Source of the DNA: MFD04580-c1 sp963702995
GTDB lineage: Bacteria > Planctomycetota > Phycisphaerae > Tepidisphaerales > Tepidisphaeraceae
NCBI GenBank assembly: GCA_963702995.1
Contig: OY969783.1
Coordinates: 1,178,001-1,242,000, forward strand
Direction of reading: 5' to 3'
DNA: 64,000 bases
Made by a program: the position numbers and the translations under genes. The notes beneath the pieces were generated by a model. The model was not told the origin of the DNA. It did no database searches and saw only the letters and a program-made list of their open reading frames with translations. Positions 9,521 through 18,964 of the stretch are shown here, piece by piece. Position 1 is the first letter of the stretch. Every line of letters starts with the position of its first letter.

Positions 9521-10729
9521 ATGCCGCTCCGTCACTGGCTCCAGCTTTCACTGACCCGCGGGGTCGGGCCGATCCTGATCCGGCGCGTCGTGGACGCCGC
9601 CGGCAGCGCGGAGGCGGCGTGCGCCGTGACGCCCGCCCTGCTGAGGGAGATCGACGGCATCGGCCGCCTGAAGGCCGACTCGATTTTCTCCTCGCTTCGC
9701 TCGGCGGCCGCGGAGGCCGACGCCGAATTGGTGCGAGCGGCAAAAGCTGGCGCCTCGATCCTCTGTCCTGACGATGGCGACTACCCCGTTCTGCTGCGCG
9801 ATATCCCCGACCCGCCGGCGGTCCTCTACGTGCGCGGCGCGCTGGAGCCGCGCGATCTTCATGCCGTCGCCATCGTCGGCAGCCGCAAGGCCAGCCTGTA
9901 TGGCAAGGAACAAGCCGAGCGTTTCGGAGCGTTGCTTGCTGGCGCGGGCGTGACGGTGCTGTCGGGCGGGGCGAGGGGGATTGATTCGGTGGCGCATTGG
10001 GGGGCGCTATCGCACCCGCACGGCCGCACGATCGCGGTGTTGGGGTGCGGGCTCGATATCACCTATCCGCCGGAGAACGAGTCGCTGTTTCGCCAGATCG
10101 CGGGCGATCGGGCCGCCGGCGTCGAACCGCGCGGGGCGGTGATCAGCGAATACGCCTTCGGCACCCCGCCGCTGGCGGACAACTTCCCCCGTCGCAACCG
10201 TATCGTCAGCGGAATGTCGCGCGGGGTGCTGGTGATCGAAGCCGACGAGCGCAGCGGCGCGTTGATCACCGCCCGCCAGGCGTGCGACGACCACGGGCGG
10301 CCGGTCTTCGCCCTGCCCGGCCGCGTGGACAACTATTTGTCGGTAGGCCCGCACCAACTCATCCGCGACGGCGCGGTCCTCGCCGCGCGGCTTGAAGACA
10401 TCCTGGATAACCTCGGCCCCCTGCCACAGGGGGCGTTGGAGCCCGAATTTATAGAGCCGTCGCCGAAGGGCCAGCCGTCGAACGGCGGCACCACGCCCGT
10501 CCCTTCCGCCAATCAAGGGATTGACGGCGACGTGGCCTTTGCGGGCCTGTCCGACCGTCAACGGGCGATTCTCCTCTCGATGAGCGCGACCCAGCCGGCG
10601 GACATCGAGACGATCATCGACCGGACCGGCCTCCCCGCCCCGACGATCCTTCAGGAGTTGACGTTCCTGACGCTGAAGGGGCAGGCGAAGCGGATCGACG
10701 GGCAAACCTTCGTCCGGAGGCACGCGTGA
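9521..10729 (+). CDS. dprA: DNA-processing protein DprA
   Basis: Cytoplasmic protein that binds incoming single-stranded DNA during natural transformation and loads RecA. N-terminal helix-hairpin-helix-like region (1-70), then the Rossmann-type DprA core: VGSRKASLYGKEQAERFG (about 121), LSGGARGIDSVAHWGAL (about 148), LGCGLDITYPPENESLF (about 174) and FPRRNRIVSGMSRGVLVIEA (about 222). A C-terminal winged-helix segment (about 340-395) follows a proline/serine linker. 402 residues, complete. It overlaps the following Nudix gene by four bases (GTGA), consistent with coupled translation. Confidence 0.93.
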   Translation: MPLRHWLQLSLTRGVGPILIRRVVDAAGSAEAACAVTPALLREIDGIGRLKADSIFSSLRSAAAEADAELVRAAKAGASILCPDDGDYPVLLRDIPDPPAVLYVRGALEPRDLHAVAIVGSRKASLYGKEQAERFGALLAGAGVTVLSGGARGIDSVAHWGALSHPHGRTIAVLGCGLDITYPPENESLFRQIAGDRAAGVEPRGAVISEYAFGTPPLADNFPRRNRIVSGMSRGVLVIEADERSGALITARQACDDHGRPVFALPGRVDNYLSVGPHQLIRDGAVLAARLEDILDNLGPLPQGALEPEFIEPSPKGQPSNGGTTPVPSANQGIDGDVAFAGLSDRQRAILLSMSATQPADIETIIDRTGLPAPTILQELTFLTLKGQAKRIDGQTFVRRHA

Positions 10730-11193
10730 AGCAGCGGTTTGACCTGATGTCCTGCTTTGTCCTGCGGCCGGGCGAGGGCGGGGCCTCGCACGAGTTGCTC
10801 CAGTTGCGCCGCGCGCCCGGCGAGCTCCTGGCCGGCGTCTGGGCGCCCATTCATGGGAAGATTGAAGAAGGCGAGACGGCGTCAGCGGCCGCCCGGCGCG
10901 AGTTGCGCGAGGAGACAGGGATCGCGGCCGACGAGATGTTCCACCTCGACACCGTGAATATCTTCTACCTTGCCGCCAGCGAGTGCATCTATCACTGCCC
11001 GGGTTTTTGCGCCGTGGTGCCGCGGGATGTGCAGGTGACGTTGAACGAAGAGCACGATGCGATGCGATGGATCGACCGGTCGCGATTCGATCGCGACACG
11101 CTCTGGCCCGGCGAACGGGCCCAGCTTGCGGAACTCGCCCGCGAGATCCTCGACGATGGGCCCGCCAAGCAGTTCTTGCGGCTTAAGGGCTGA
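10726..11193 (+). CDS. Nudix hydrolase
   Basis: A 155-residue Nudix-fold pyrophosphohydrolase. The Nudix box is complete: GKIEEGETASAAARRELREE followed by TG (about residues 45-67), with the RE-x2-EE metal-binding core intact. The opening FDLMSCFVLRPG and the wording HELLQLRRAPGELLAGVWAP resemble dATP/dihydroneopterin-triphosphate-type Nudix enzymes, but the substrate cannot be fixed by eye. It starts at a GTG that overlaps the dprA stop, so it is very likely translated with dprA. The family B repeat at 11204-11314 follows the stop. Confidence 0.88.
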   Translation: MKQRFDLMSCFVLRPGEGGASHELLQLRRAPGELLAGVWAPIHGKIEEGETASAAARRELREETGIAADEMFHLDTVNIFYLAASECIYHCPGFCAVVPRDVQVTLNEEHDAMRWIDRSRFDRDTLWPGERAQLAELAREILDDGPAKQFLRLKG

Positions 11194-11203
11194 GACGTCG
11201 ATT

Positions 11204-11314
11204 GGTAGGGCACGCACCGCGTGCCGCTGACGGGGGCCTTTCTGACCGAGCCACCGCCGCGCTGGCCCGGTGTGTGACGCGGCGGCACACGATGCCGCGC
11301 CATGCCTGCCCTAC
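11204..11314. repeat. Palindromic intergenic repeat, family B copy 2
   Basis: Arms GGTAGGGCACGCACCGCGTG (11204 onward) and, inverted, the block 11283-11314 ending GCCTGCCCTAC, with an internal CGGCACACGATGCCG hairpin. It lies between two convergent genes, where it could also terminate both transcripts. Confidence 0.75.
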
Positions 11315-11331
11315 GCAAGCAGCCTGCAATC

Positions 11332-12697
11332 TCACTCCGATTTCGGCCAGACCGGCCGATGACGCGGGATCTCGGCCCTAAAATCCCCCAGGCTCCACCA
11401 GTTTGTCCGCTGGTTCAGATCGACCTCGGTCACCGCCACCGTCCCCCACTCCTTCGCCTGGGCGATCACGTGCCCTTCATGATCGTACACCCCCGAAATC
11501 GTCCAGTTCCAGGACGATTCGGTGTACGTGCTGCTGACGATATAGACGTGATTCTCGCACGCCCGAGCGGCGCCGAGCATCGGGTTGCAGCCCCAGACCG
11601 GCCAGGCGATCACCTCGGCGCCGTTGTTGGACAGTTGCCGGGCGACCTCGGGGAAGAAACCATCGTAGCAGACCATCAACCCCACCTTGCCGAAGCGCGT
11701 CTCGAAAACGGGGTAGTCGTGCCCCGGCTCGATGCCGGCCTCGATCTCGCTACGCGGCAGGGTCACCTTGCGGTACTTGCCGACCACCTTCCCGTCCGGG
11801 CCGATTAGGGCGCACGTGTTGTAGATGAGCCGCCCTTCCCGCTCGACCAGCCCGACCGCGAGGTACAGATCGTGCTGTTTGGCGAGCGTCCCGAAGTAAT
11901 CGGTTGACGGCCCGGGGATCGGCTCGGCCGCCTCGGCCATCGGGCGGCCGGTGCCGGCGTATGTGATCGTCTCCCCCAGCACGACCAGGTCCGCCTTCCG
12001 CCGGGCGGCGGCCTCGATCATCGGGGCGTACATCGCGCAATTCTCGGCCGCTGTCTTATGTCCCTTGGGCATGAAGTGGATCGTCGCCAGCCGCACTTTC
12101 CGCGGCCCGGGCGGCGCCGCCTCGGCGAGGGTCACCCGCGCCCACTCCACGCGGCCGCCCGGCGCCCACTGGAGGTGAAGCTCGACCAGCGCGTGCTTCG
12201 CCGCGGTCGGCACATGGTAGATGCCCGACACCTCAACCCACCCATCCGGACGCGCCGGCCCGTCCGCGGGGTATTCCGGCTCGGCCGGCACCGGATCCCC
12301 CGGCTTGGCCATGTTCACGCCCGGATCGTCGGCGATCACCTTCTCGCCCCTGTCATCCTGCCAGAGCACGCGGGCCAACACCGATCGACGGGTTGCGGCG
12401 ATGCCCATCGCCTTCCGCAGCGCCGAAAAGCGATACCACTTGCCCCCCTCGATCGGGAAGCGCTTCTCCCACCACCCCGCCTGCCCGTCGGCTGTATCGG
12501 CCTGGATGACCAACGCGCCCGCGCCGTCCGGGCCGGCCTTGGGGTCAAAGCTGAAGGCGGGCATGATCTCCTCGCGCGGGGAACGCGCGGACCACCCGTC
12601 GGCAGGCGGCGCAGCTTTGGCCCAAAGCGGCCGACGACCCGGCAACCAATAGTGCGAAAACCAAGGCCCGGGTACGCGGAAAGGCGGAAGGATTCAT
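11332..12697 (-). CDS. Secreted carbon-nitrogen hydrolase (nitrilase superfamily) with N-terminal accessory domain; one frameshift
   Basis: Nitrilase-superfamily amidase. The catalytic triad is visible: Glu in VVLGETIT, Lys in KYRKVTLP and Cys in GLMVCYDGFFPE. About 165 residues precede the catalytic domain and look like a beta-sandwich (WEKRFPIEGGKWYRFSALRK, WVEVSGIYHVP). The longest uninterrupted frame starts at 12645, but upstream a perfect signal peptide (NPSAFPRTRALVFALLVAG) is encoded from ATG 12697 in another frame. Deleting one G near 12625 (TTTGGGCC) joins them. It is therefore likely an exported enzyme. Its ATG overlaps the stop of the small upstream ORF (ATGA). Substrate unknown. 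Confidence 0.82.
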
Positions 12698-12912
12698 GTT
12701 TCACCTGCGGCAGCGAGAGGAGATGGACGCGCCGTCGCCCCGGCGGGCGCTGGCGATATGACGATCTTATCCGCGATGAAGGTCGGCCCGAAATATGCGG
12801 CGCCCCGCCCGTAGGCCGTCAACCAGCGGCTCTCAAAGACGACGCGCGATCGCCAGGTCAATCGGCCATGCTTGGCTTTCGGCTCCATGCGGCCGAAAGG
12901 AGAAGAAGTCAC
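12694..12912 (-). CDS. Small ORF between RAYT and nitrilase-like gene, uncertain
   Basis: A 72-codon frame starting at GTG 12912, three bases after the transposase stop and ending in an ATGA overlap with the start of the nitrilase-like gene. The middle segment, SRVVFESRWLTAYGRGAAYF then GPTFIADKIVISPAP, has the strand-like wording of a beta-sandwich C-terminus, whereas the ends are low in information. It may be a remnant of a longer secreted protein cut by arrival of the RAYT gene, or a translationally coupled leader. I do not recognise a family. Confidence 0.3.
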   Translation of the reverse strand: MTSSPFGRMEPKAKHGRLTWRSRVVFESRWLTAYGRGAAYFGPTFIADKIVISPAPAGATARPSPLAAAGET

Positions 12913-12915
12913 GGT

Positions 12916-13629
12916 TCACGTTCGCGTCCCCGGACGCTTCGCTGCCTTCGTCGGCTTCTTCGGCCGCCCGATCCCCCGCTGACTCGACTCCAAGGCAAGT
13001 CGCTTGACCATCCGCTGTTCCCAGTCGGCCGCCCCGAACGGCCGCCCCTTGGTGATGCTCATTTGCAGCGCCGCCAGCTCCGCCTCGTTCTGCGGGGCAT
13101 TGACGGAAGTCAGCCAGTCCGCCTGCTGTTCCACCGGCCACGCCGCCAGCGGAAGCTCCGGCCGTTCGTCATCGCCGGCCGGGGCAAGCCGGTGCACCAG
13201 GCTCGACCATCGCCACGCTTCCGCCCGCCTTACCAGTTTGTTGCGCAGCGGGTTCCGCTCGATGAATCGCGTGACGACGAGGAGATGGGCATCTTCCTGC
13301 ACCGGGAAGCTCTTGAACCGACCTTGATAGAAGTGGCCGTACCCCACCTCGTGGTGGCGCTCCTGCCAGCGGCGCACGTGAGCCATCGTCAGCCGCTGCA
13401 TGAACCGGCCGAGCTGTCCGTCTACCCGCGGCTTGAGGAGCAGGTGCCAGTGGTCGGGCATGACGCAGTAGGCGAGCAGTTTCACCGGCTCGGCCGCCAG
13501 CGCCTTGGCGATCGCCTGCTCGAAGAGGAGGTAGTCCTCGTCCTCTTCAAAGACCTTCCGCCGGCCGACCGCCCGGTTTAGTACGTGGTAGACGATCCCT
13601 CCGGGGGCCTTGCGAGCGGTTCGTGGCAT
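12916..13629 (-). CDS. REP-associated tyrosine transposase (RAYT, IS200-like Y1 family)
   Basis: A 237-residue single-domain Y1/HUH transposase of the REP-associated class. It opens with PRTARKAPGGIVYHVLNRAV, typical of the group, and has the metal-binding HUH motif in VMPDHWHLLLKP (about residue 60). The conserved tail FIERNPLRNKLVRRAEAWRW lies at about 143-162. In relatives this helix begins with Tyr (RYVERNP), the covalent nucleophile; here the codon is TTC, phenylalanine, so strand cleavage may be lost. There are no flanking IS ends. RAYTs are single chromosomal genes connected with spread of REP palindromes, and this window is rich in palindromic repeats. Confidence 0.9.
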   Translation of the reverse strand: MPRTARKAPGGIVYHVLNRAVGRRKVFEEDEDYLLFEQAIAKALAAEPVKLLAYCVMPDHWHLLLKPRVDGQLGRFMQRLTMAHVRRWQERHHEVGYGHFYQGRFKSFPVQEDAHLLVVTRFIERNPLRNKLVRRAEAWRWSSLVHRLAPAGDDERPELPLAAWPVEQQADWLTSVNAPQNEAELAALQMSITKGRPFGAADWEQRMVKRLALESSQRGIGRPKKPTKAAKRPGTRT

Positions 13630-14286
13630 GCGGTAAGAGTAGTAATAAGCGACATACCGTCAACAGAAAGCGATCCCGTCCCTTTTTTACCGGACAGGTC
13701 ATTGAGACGATCCGAAGCGTGCTCAAGCCGTTGCGACGGGAATCCTGAGGGTGCAAAACACGGCTTCAGCCGACCAGTTATGATTCATGTATCGATTCGA
13801 TGATGCCGACTGCCAGAAATACGCTCGCTTACGGTCGCGCTAGATGGCGCTGGAAGTGGAGATGGTGATTCAATCGATCGTTGCTCCTGATCTGTTTTGG
13901 TACGGCATTGTGGGCATTGCTTCATCGCATCGCGCATCTTCGCATGATTGACGCCTGTCTGAACTGAGAGCTGCCGCCGAACACACAGGTTTGCGATCAG
14001 GATGGGGCCTCGACGATCGTCTGCCGACCATGGTCGCAACTCAAGCCGGAACTGACATCGGGCGTCATCCCATCAGTTCCTACATCGTACCTCGACTCGG
14101 AGCCGGAAGTCGTCTGTCAGACTCCGATCTTCATACACAGTCTAAGGCGACCCGACGGAAGGAAGATGCTCGTCGTCGTTCAGCTCGCGGCGCGCGTGGC
14201 TGCCCGGCAGCGCCAGCCGAGACCTCATTGCAACGGTCGTCAAGCACGGCGGCCTCTGGGATCGCCCGCTGGCCGTCAACGCCTCG
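13630..14286. other. Gene-poor stretch of 657 bases
   Basis: No convincing gene, repeat or RNA seen. Around 13820 there is ACGCTCGCTTACGGTCGCGC, reminiscent of the family D repeat. From 14146 the plus frame is open and joins the fragment described at 14287-14472. Confidence 0.4.
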
Positions 14287-14472
14287 ATGACCAATCTTCT
14301 ATGTCGCTATGATTTCGGCTTTTCGGACGACCCTTCCAAAGTATTGGGGGGCGTTCGAATCCCCGGTGATGAATCAGCGTTCGAGGTGCGTAACCTGATC
14401 CGCGGGTATCGAACGGTGACCGTTCAGGGGCGGTTGCAAAACGACAACGCGATCGCCTGGTCCGCTCAGTAG
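14287..14472 (+). CDS. Hypothetical ORF, probably the C-terminal remnant of a larger gene
   Basis: 61 codons from ATG 14287, but the same frame is open from 14146 and reads convincingly upstream of the ATG (SRDLIATVVKHGGLWDRPL), with no start codon. The downstream part continues as MTNLLCRYDFGFSDDP and ends LQNDNAIAWSAQ. This suggests the 3' end of a gene whose 5' portion is lost or shifted by an indel. No family recognised. Its stop lies 11 bases from the convergent DUF1501 stop. Confidence 0.35.
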   Translation: MTNLLCRYDFGFSDDPSKVLGGVRIPGDESAFEVRNLIRGYRTVTVQGRLQNDNAIAWSAQ

Positions 14473-14482
14473 CCCCGTCCCT

Positions 14483-15886
14483 TTACGCCATGATGTCCTT
14501 AACCACCTTCCCATACACATCCGTCAGACGGAAATCGCGGCCGGCGTAGCGGTAGGTGAGCTTCTCGTGGTCCAGGCCGAGCAGGGCAAGGATCGTCGCG
14601 TGGAGGTCGTGGACGTGGACGGGGTTTTCCACGGCGGCCGCCCCGTGGTCGTCGGTGTTGCCGTAGGAAAGGCCGCCCTTCACGCCGCCGCCGGCCATCC
14701 ACATCGTGTACCCCTTGGCATTATGCCCGCGGCCGTCGGGCTTGCCGGAGTCGGGGGTGCGGCCGAACTCGCCGCCCCAGATGATCAGCGTGTCCTTCAG
14801 CATGTCCTTCTGCTTCAGGTCCGTCATCAGCGCCGCGATCGGCTGGTCGATCGCGTGGCAGCTCTCGCCGATCCGTTCCTTCAGGTTGTTGTGATGGTCC
14901 CAGCCGGGGTGGCCCAGCTCGATGAACCGCACCCCCGCTTCGGCGAACCGCCGCGCCATCAGGCACTGGCGGCCGAACTCGTCGCCCCCCTTGCCGATGC
15001 CGTACATCTCCAGCGTGGCGGCCGACTCCTTCGAGAAGTCCATCGCCCTGGGGGCTTCGGTCTGCATCCGGAAGGCGAGTTCGTACGACTGGATCATCCC
15101 TTCGATCTCCGGGTTGGCCTTGTCATGGGCCAGCTTGTCCCGGTTCATCGCCTGGAGCAGATCGAGCTGACCGCGCTGCGCCTCGGTCGAGAGGTGCGGG
15201 TTACGGATGTTCCCGATCCCCTCGCCGGGCGCGGGGCCGCCGCGCTTCCCGCCGTCGCCACCGGAGCTGATCGGCGTCCCCTGGAAGCTGGCGGGCAGGA
15301 ACGCGCTGCCGTAGTTGATCGCGCCCCCCTTGCCGGGGTTGATGGTGATGAAGCCGGGGAGGTTCTGGTTCTCGGTCCCCAGGCCATAGAGCGTCCAGGC
15401 GCCTAACGACGGCCGCGTGAAGCGGGTGCTGCCGGTGTGGAGCTGCGCGAAGGCCTGAAGGTGGCTGGGGATGTCGGTGTGCATGCCGCGGATGAGGCAC
15501 AACTCATCGGCGTGCTCGGCGAGCCTGGGGAAAACGTCCGCCATCCACAGGCCGCTCTTGCCGTGCTGGCGGAACGGGTAGGCCGGCGCGATGAGCTTCC
15601 CCTTGCCGGCGTCGGCGATGAGCTTCGGCTTGTAATCGAACGTATCGACGTGCGACGGCCCGCCCTGCATGGAGAGCAGGATCACGCGCTTGGCCCTGGC
15701 CGGGAGCGGCGGCAGCTTCGGCACAAGCGGGCTTTGATAGCCCAGCGACGGGGCCGAAGCCTGCGCGGCGATGCTGGCGAAGGCCAGATACCCGAACCCG
15801 ATGCCGACGCGCTTCAGCAGGTCACGGCGATTCATGCCGGCGGGTCGGACGACATCGCCACAGTCGAACGGTCGATTGGCGCTCAT
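14483..15886 (-). CDS. DUF1501 domain-containing protein (Tat-exported)
   Basis: A 467-residue DUF1501 protein, a family with an alkaline-phosphatase/sulfatase-like fold that is greatly expanded in Planctomycetes and usually encoded beside PSCyt1/DUF1549/DUF1553 cytochrome genes, as here. A twin-arginine signal is present (MNRRDLLKRVGIGFGYLAFA, about residues 18-37). Typical stretches: VILLSMQGGPSHVDTFDYKP (about 69-88), WGGEFGRTPDSG (about 368) and GRGHNAKGYTMWMAGGGVKG (about 384). ATG 15886 has GGAAGGG upstream. Its role is not established biochemically; with its neighbour it is probably a periplasmic system for degrading complex organic matter (inference). Confidence 0.92.
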   Translation of the reverse strand: MSANRPFDCGDVVRPAGMNRRDLLKRVGIGFGYLAFASIAAQASAPSLGYQSPLVPKLPPLPARAKRVILLSMQGGPSHVDTFDYKPKLIADAGKGKLIAPAYPFRQHGKSGLWMADVFPRLAEHADELCLIRGMHTDIPSHLQAFAQLHTGSTRFTRPSLGAWTLYGLGTENQNLPGFITINPGKGGAINYGSAFLPASFQGTPISSGGDGGKRGGPAPGEGIGNIRNPHLSTEAQRGQLDLLQAMNRDKLAHDKANPEIEGMIQSYELAFRMQTEAPRAMDFSKESAATLEMYGIGKGGDEFGRQCLMARRFAEAGVRFIELGHPGWDHHNNLKERIGESCHAIDQPIAALMTDLKQKDMLKDTLIIWGGEFGRTPDSGKPDGRGHNAKGYTMWMAGGGVKGGLSYGNTDDHGAAAVENPVHVHDLHATILALLGLDHEKLTYRYAGRDFRLTDVYGKVVKDIMA

Positions 15887-15917
15887 GGATAGCCCTTCCA
15901 GTGCAGTGGACGGAGGA

Positions 15918-15990
15918 GGAACGGAAGGATGAAGGCCCAGCGCGATCGCGTCGTGTTTCCTTCATCCTTCACCTTCATCCCTCATCCTTC
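15918..15990. repeat. Family E repeat (GGATGAAGG / CCTTCATCC), copy 1
   Basis: Inverted pair: GGAACGGAAGGATGAAGG on the left and TTCCTTCATCCTTCACCTTC on the right, enclosing about 25 bases. The same heptad-like units build the repeats at 48498-48645 and 61853-61886. It lies between the stop of the cytochrome gene and the start of DUF1501, so it is inside the presumed operon. Confidence 0.65.
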
Positions 15991-15997
15991 GATCCGC

Positions 15998-18392
15998 TCA
16001 GTTCTCGTAACGGAACTCGGCACTGCCAAAGATCGCCTGACAGAACGTCGCCCACGCCTGGTCCGCCGGCTCGTTCAGGGTCTTCACGCAGTGGGTCAGA
16101 TAGGCCTCGGCCCGCGCCTGCTCGGCCGGCGTCGGGGGGCGCAAAAACGCGAGTTGATAGGCCGCCCGGACGCGCCCCGCGGTATCCGTAAGCTTCCCGT
16201 CAAGTAGCCGCCTGGCCATCGCCTTGGACTGCGACTCGATGAATGCGCTGTTCATCATGAACAGCGCCTGCGAGGGAACGGTCGTCACGTCGCGGCTGGG
16301 GACGACGAGGCTTGGCTCGGCGAAGTCGAACAGCTCGAGCACGTCGGGCAGGCGATCGCGGATGATCGGCAGGTAAACGCTGCGGCGCGGCGAGTCGTAC
16401 GTCTCGCCGAAGTTGCCGCGCTTCTTAGCCTTTGCCTTCGGCAGCTTCTCAGGCGTCGGCATCTCCGACCCATGCGGCGGCGTGAGGTCGATCGACCCGC
16501 TGACGGCGAGGATCGAATCCCGGATCGACTCGGCATCTAGCCGCCGCGGCGTCGATCGCCACAGCAGCTTGTTATCGGGGTCAACGGCGTAGCTGGAGGC
16601 GTCCATGTCGCTGGAGAGCTGATACGTGCGGCTCAGGACGATCGCCCGGACCATCTTCTTCACCGACCAGCCGCCGCCGACGAACTGGCCCGCCAGATGA
16701 TCGAGCAGCTCCGGGTGCGTCGGCGTATCGCCGGCAGCGCCAAAGTTATCGGACGTGCTCACCAGCCCGCGCCCGAACAGGTGCTGCCAGATCCGGTTGG
16801 CCATGACCCGCGCCGTGAGCGGGTTCTCGCTTCGGGTCAGGAACGTCGCCAGCTCGAGGCGGCCGCTCTGGCTGGGGTTGATCTTCGGCACCCATGCGCC
16901 GGACAGCACCGCCGGGAACGCCCGCGGCACCGACGGGCCGGCGTTCTCGACCTCGCCCCGGATGTACACCGGGCAATCGCCCGGCCTTCCGTCAAGCATA
17001 CCCATCGCGTGCTCGCCCGAAGGGCTGGGCACCGCGACCATCGCCTGCACGGTCCCCTGGTTCTTCTTGTTCTTGCCTTTGCGCTTCCCGCCGCCGTCGG
17101 CGGAGGTTGAACGGCTGGGCGGCCGCCGCGACCGTCATGCTCGGCCGCCAGTCGGCCGAGACCAACTCAAGCGGCGGCGAGGGCTGCCGGTTCTTCATGC
17201 CCCCTTCGCCATCGACGCCGAAATAGGTCTCGCTGCTGCGGAAGATACCCGCGATGCCGTAGTAGTCCTTCTGCGTGAACGGGTCGAACTTGTGATCGTG
17301 GCAGCGGGCGCAACTGATGGTCAGGGCCATCACCGCGCGCGTGGTGGTGTCGATCTGCTCGTCGATCTCGTCCATCCGAAACTGTTCGCGGTTCTTCTCG
17401 TTCAGGCCCTTGGGGCCGATGGCAAGGAAGCCGGTGGCGATGAGGCGCTCGTTCCGCTCGGCCGCCGTCTTGGAGGGGAGCAGATCGCCCGCCACCTGCT
17501 CGCGGATGAACTGATCGTACGGCTTGTCGGCGTTGAAGGCCGCGATCACGTAGTCGCGATAGCGCCAGGCATCGGGGAAGGGAAAGTTGCGTTCTTTGCC
17601 GGTCGATTCGGCATAGCGGGCCACATCCAGCCAGTGGCGGCCCCAGCGTTCGCCATATTGCGGCGCGGCCAGCAGCCGGTCGACGACCTTTTCGAGCGCG
17701 CTCGGGCTCGGGTCGGCCAGGAAGTGCTGCAGATCCTCCGGCGACGGCGGAAGGCCCGTCAGGTCGAATGTCACCCGGCGAAGCAGCGCCGCCTTACTGG
17801 CATCCGGCGACGGCTTAAGCGACTTGGCCTCCAGGCCCGCCAGGATAAACCGGTCGATGTCCCCCTTCGGCCAGGCGGCATCCCGCACGGCGGGGAGGAG
17901 CGGCTTCTTCACCGGCTGAAAGGCCCAGAAATTCTTCGGGTTGGCCTGGGCGTAGGTGGCGCCGACGGTCGTCGCAACCGTCACGGCGGGCCTTTCGCGC
18001 GGGTCGGCCGCGCCGAGGGCGATCCACCGCTCGAAGTCGGCAACGATCGACGCCTTCAGTTGCTCCTTCGGCGGCATCTGCTTGTCTTTATCCTTGTACT
18101 GGATCGCCTGGAGCAGCAGGCTCTTGGAGGGGTTGCCGGGAACGACCGCCGGCCCGCTGTCGCCCCCCTTTCGGATGCCTTCGCGGCTGTCGAGGAGCAA
18201 CCCCCCTTTCACCTTCTTCGCCTGCGTCGAGTGGCACTCGTAGCACTTGGAGGCGAGCACCGGGCGGATGTTGCTTTCGAAGAACGCGAGCTGCCCCGCC
18301 GTCGGCTTCGCCTCGGCCGCCGCCCCCCGCACGACCGAGGCGGCCGACACAGCAAAGATCGAAATCGCGATCGCGAAGAGCGGTCTGTTCAT
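15998..18392 (-). CDS. PSCyt1-DUF1549-DUF1553 planctomycetal cytochrome protein (one frameshift)
   Basis: Large exported protein with a signal peptide (MNRPLFAIAISIFAVSAASV), a PSCyt1 haem c domain (SKCYECHSTQAKKVKGGLLL, about residue 52), DUF1549 (about 140-350, including TFDLTGLPPSPEDLQHF and ERWGRHWLDVARYAEST) and DUF1553 (LATFLTRSENPLTARVMANR, then LDAESIRDSILAVSG). The two parts are in different frames; removing one C near 17102 restores a continuous glycine/lysine-rich linker. Such proteins are a planctomycete hallmark and pair with DUF1501 genes. CXXCH implies electron transfer at the membrane or periplasm. Substrate unknown. Confidence 0.9.
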
Positions 18393-18583
18393 ATCAGCGT
18401 CCCAAGAAACCCTCGACGTGCGGCGGATCGGCTGTCATCCGCGAAGGTTAATACGCCGCAACCGCGGACAAATTGCCGGAACCACGCCGAACAGTGCGCA
18501 GGGATGCGACCTCCGTTCAGATATCGACTTATGGCAAGCCCGAGCGTTCGCGCGACGTCTGCGACGGGCGAATCACTCAGCCG

Positions 18584-18949
18584 TCATGGCTCGGAAGTGA
18601 GCGGCGACACCGGTACCGGTTGCCCCTCCGCAAGGACATCGGCGGCCGGCGGCCCGATGAGAGCGAACCGACCCCACCGTACAGTGGGGATCGAGAGGAT
18701 GACACAGCTCACGCCCCAGCGCAGACCGTCCCAATACGCATCGACTCGATCCAAGCGGATGTCGCACGTAGCGGCGTGGTACAGCCCCTCCACCGTCACG
18801 AGGAGCGCGAACAGGGCAAAACAGAAACAGGGTGCGGCCGCGAGCCCTGCCAATATCCGCCGGACCGTCACGGACTCGGGCTGGCGTGAGATCGGCGACG
18901 CATAGTCGAGCGGGGGCGGCGGGCGGGTTCCTTCAGGCAACGCGGCCAT
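18584..18949 (-). CDS. Small membrane protein, paralogue of the upstream gene
   Basis: 121 residues: a proline-rich N-terminus, one strong hydrophobic helix (AAAPCFCFALFALLVTVEGL), the segment DAYWDGLRWGVSCVILSIPT that forms a second helix, and a short tail. It is clearly related to the next gene (18965-19453): both share LDYAS, a VRRxLA turn, cysteines, a DRVxAY motif, WGVSxVxLSIPxVRWGRF and LxGP. This indicates a tandem duplication. The function is unknown. Only 15 bases separate the two, so they are probably cotranscribed. Confidence 0.65.
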   Translation of the reverse strand: MAALPEGTRPPPPLDYASPISRQPESVTVRRILAGLAAAPCFCFALFALLVTVEGLYHAATCDIRLDRVDAYWDGLRWGVSCVILSIPTVRWGRFALIGPPAADVLAEGQPVPVSPLTSEP

Positions 18950-18964
18950 CTTAGCTCCGAATGA

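Noticed and set aside
12916..13629. Complete IS200/IS605 insertion sequence
   Set aside because: No subterminal hairpins or tnpB/IscB gene flank the transposase; the sequence groups better with single-gene RAYTs.
14350..14385. GGGG..GTTCGAATC..CCCC resembling a tRNA T-arm
   Set aside because: No matching acceptor stem, D-arm or anticodon arm can be placed upstream, and the stretch lies within a protein-like open frame.
16755..18905. 716-codon plus-strand open frame
   Set aside because: It is antisense to the PSCyt1/DUF1549/DUF1553 gene, whose motifs are unmistakable; long antisense frames arise from GC-rich codon use.
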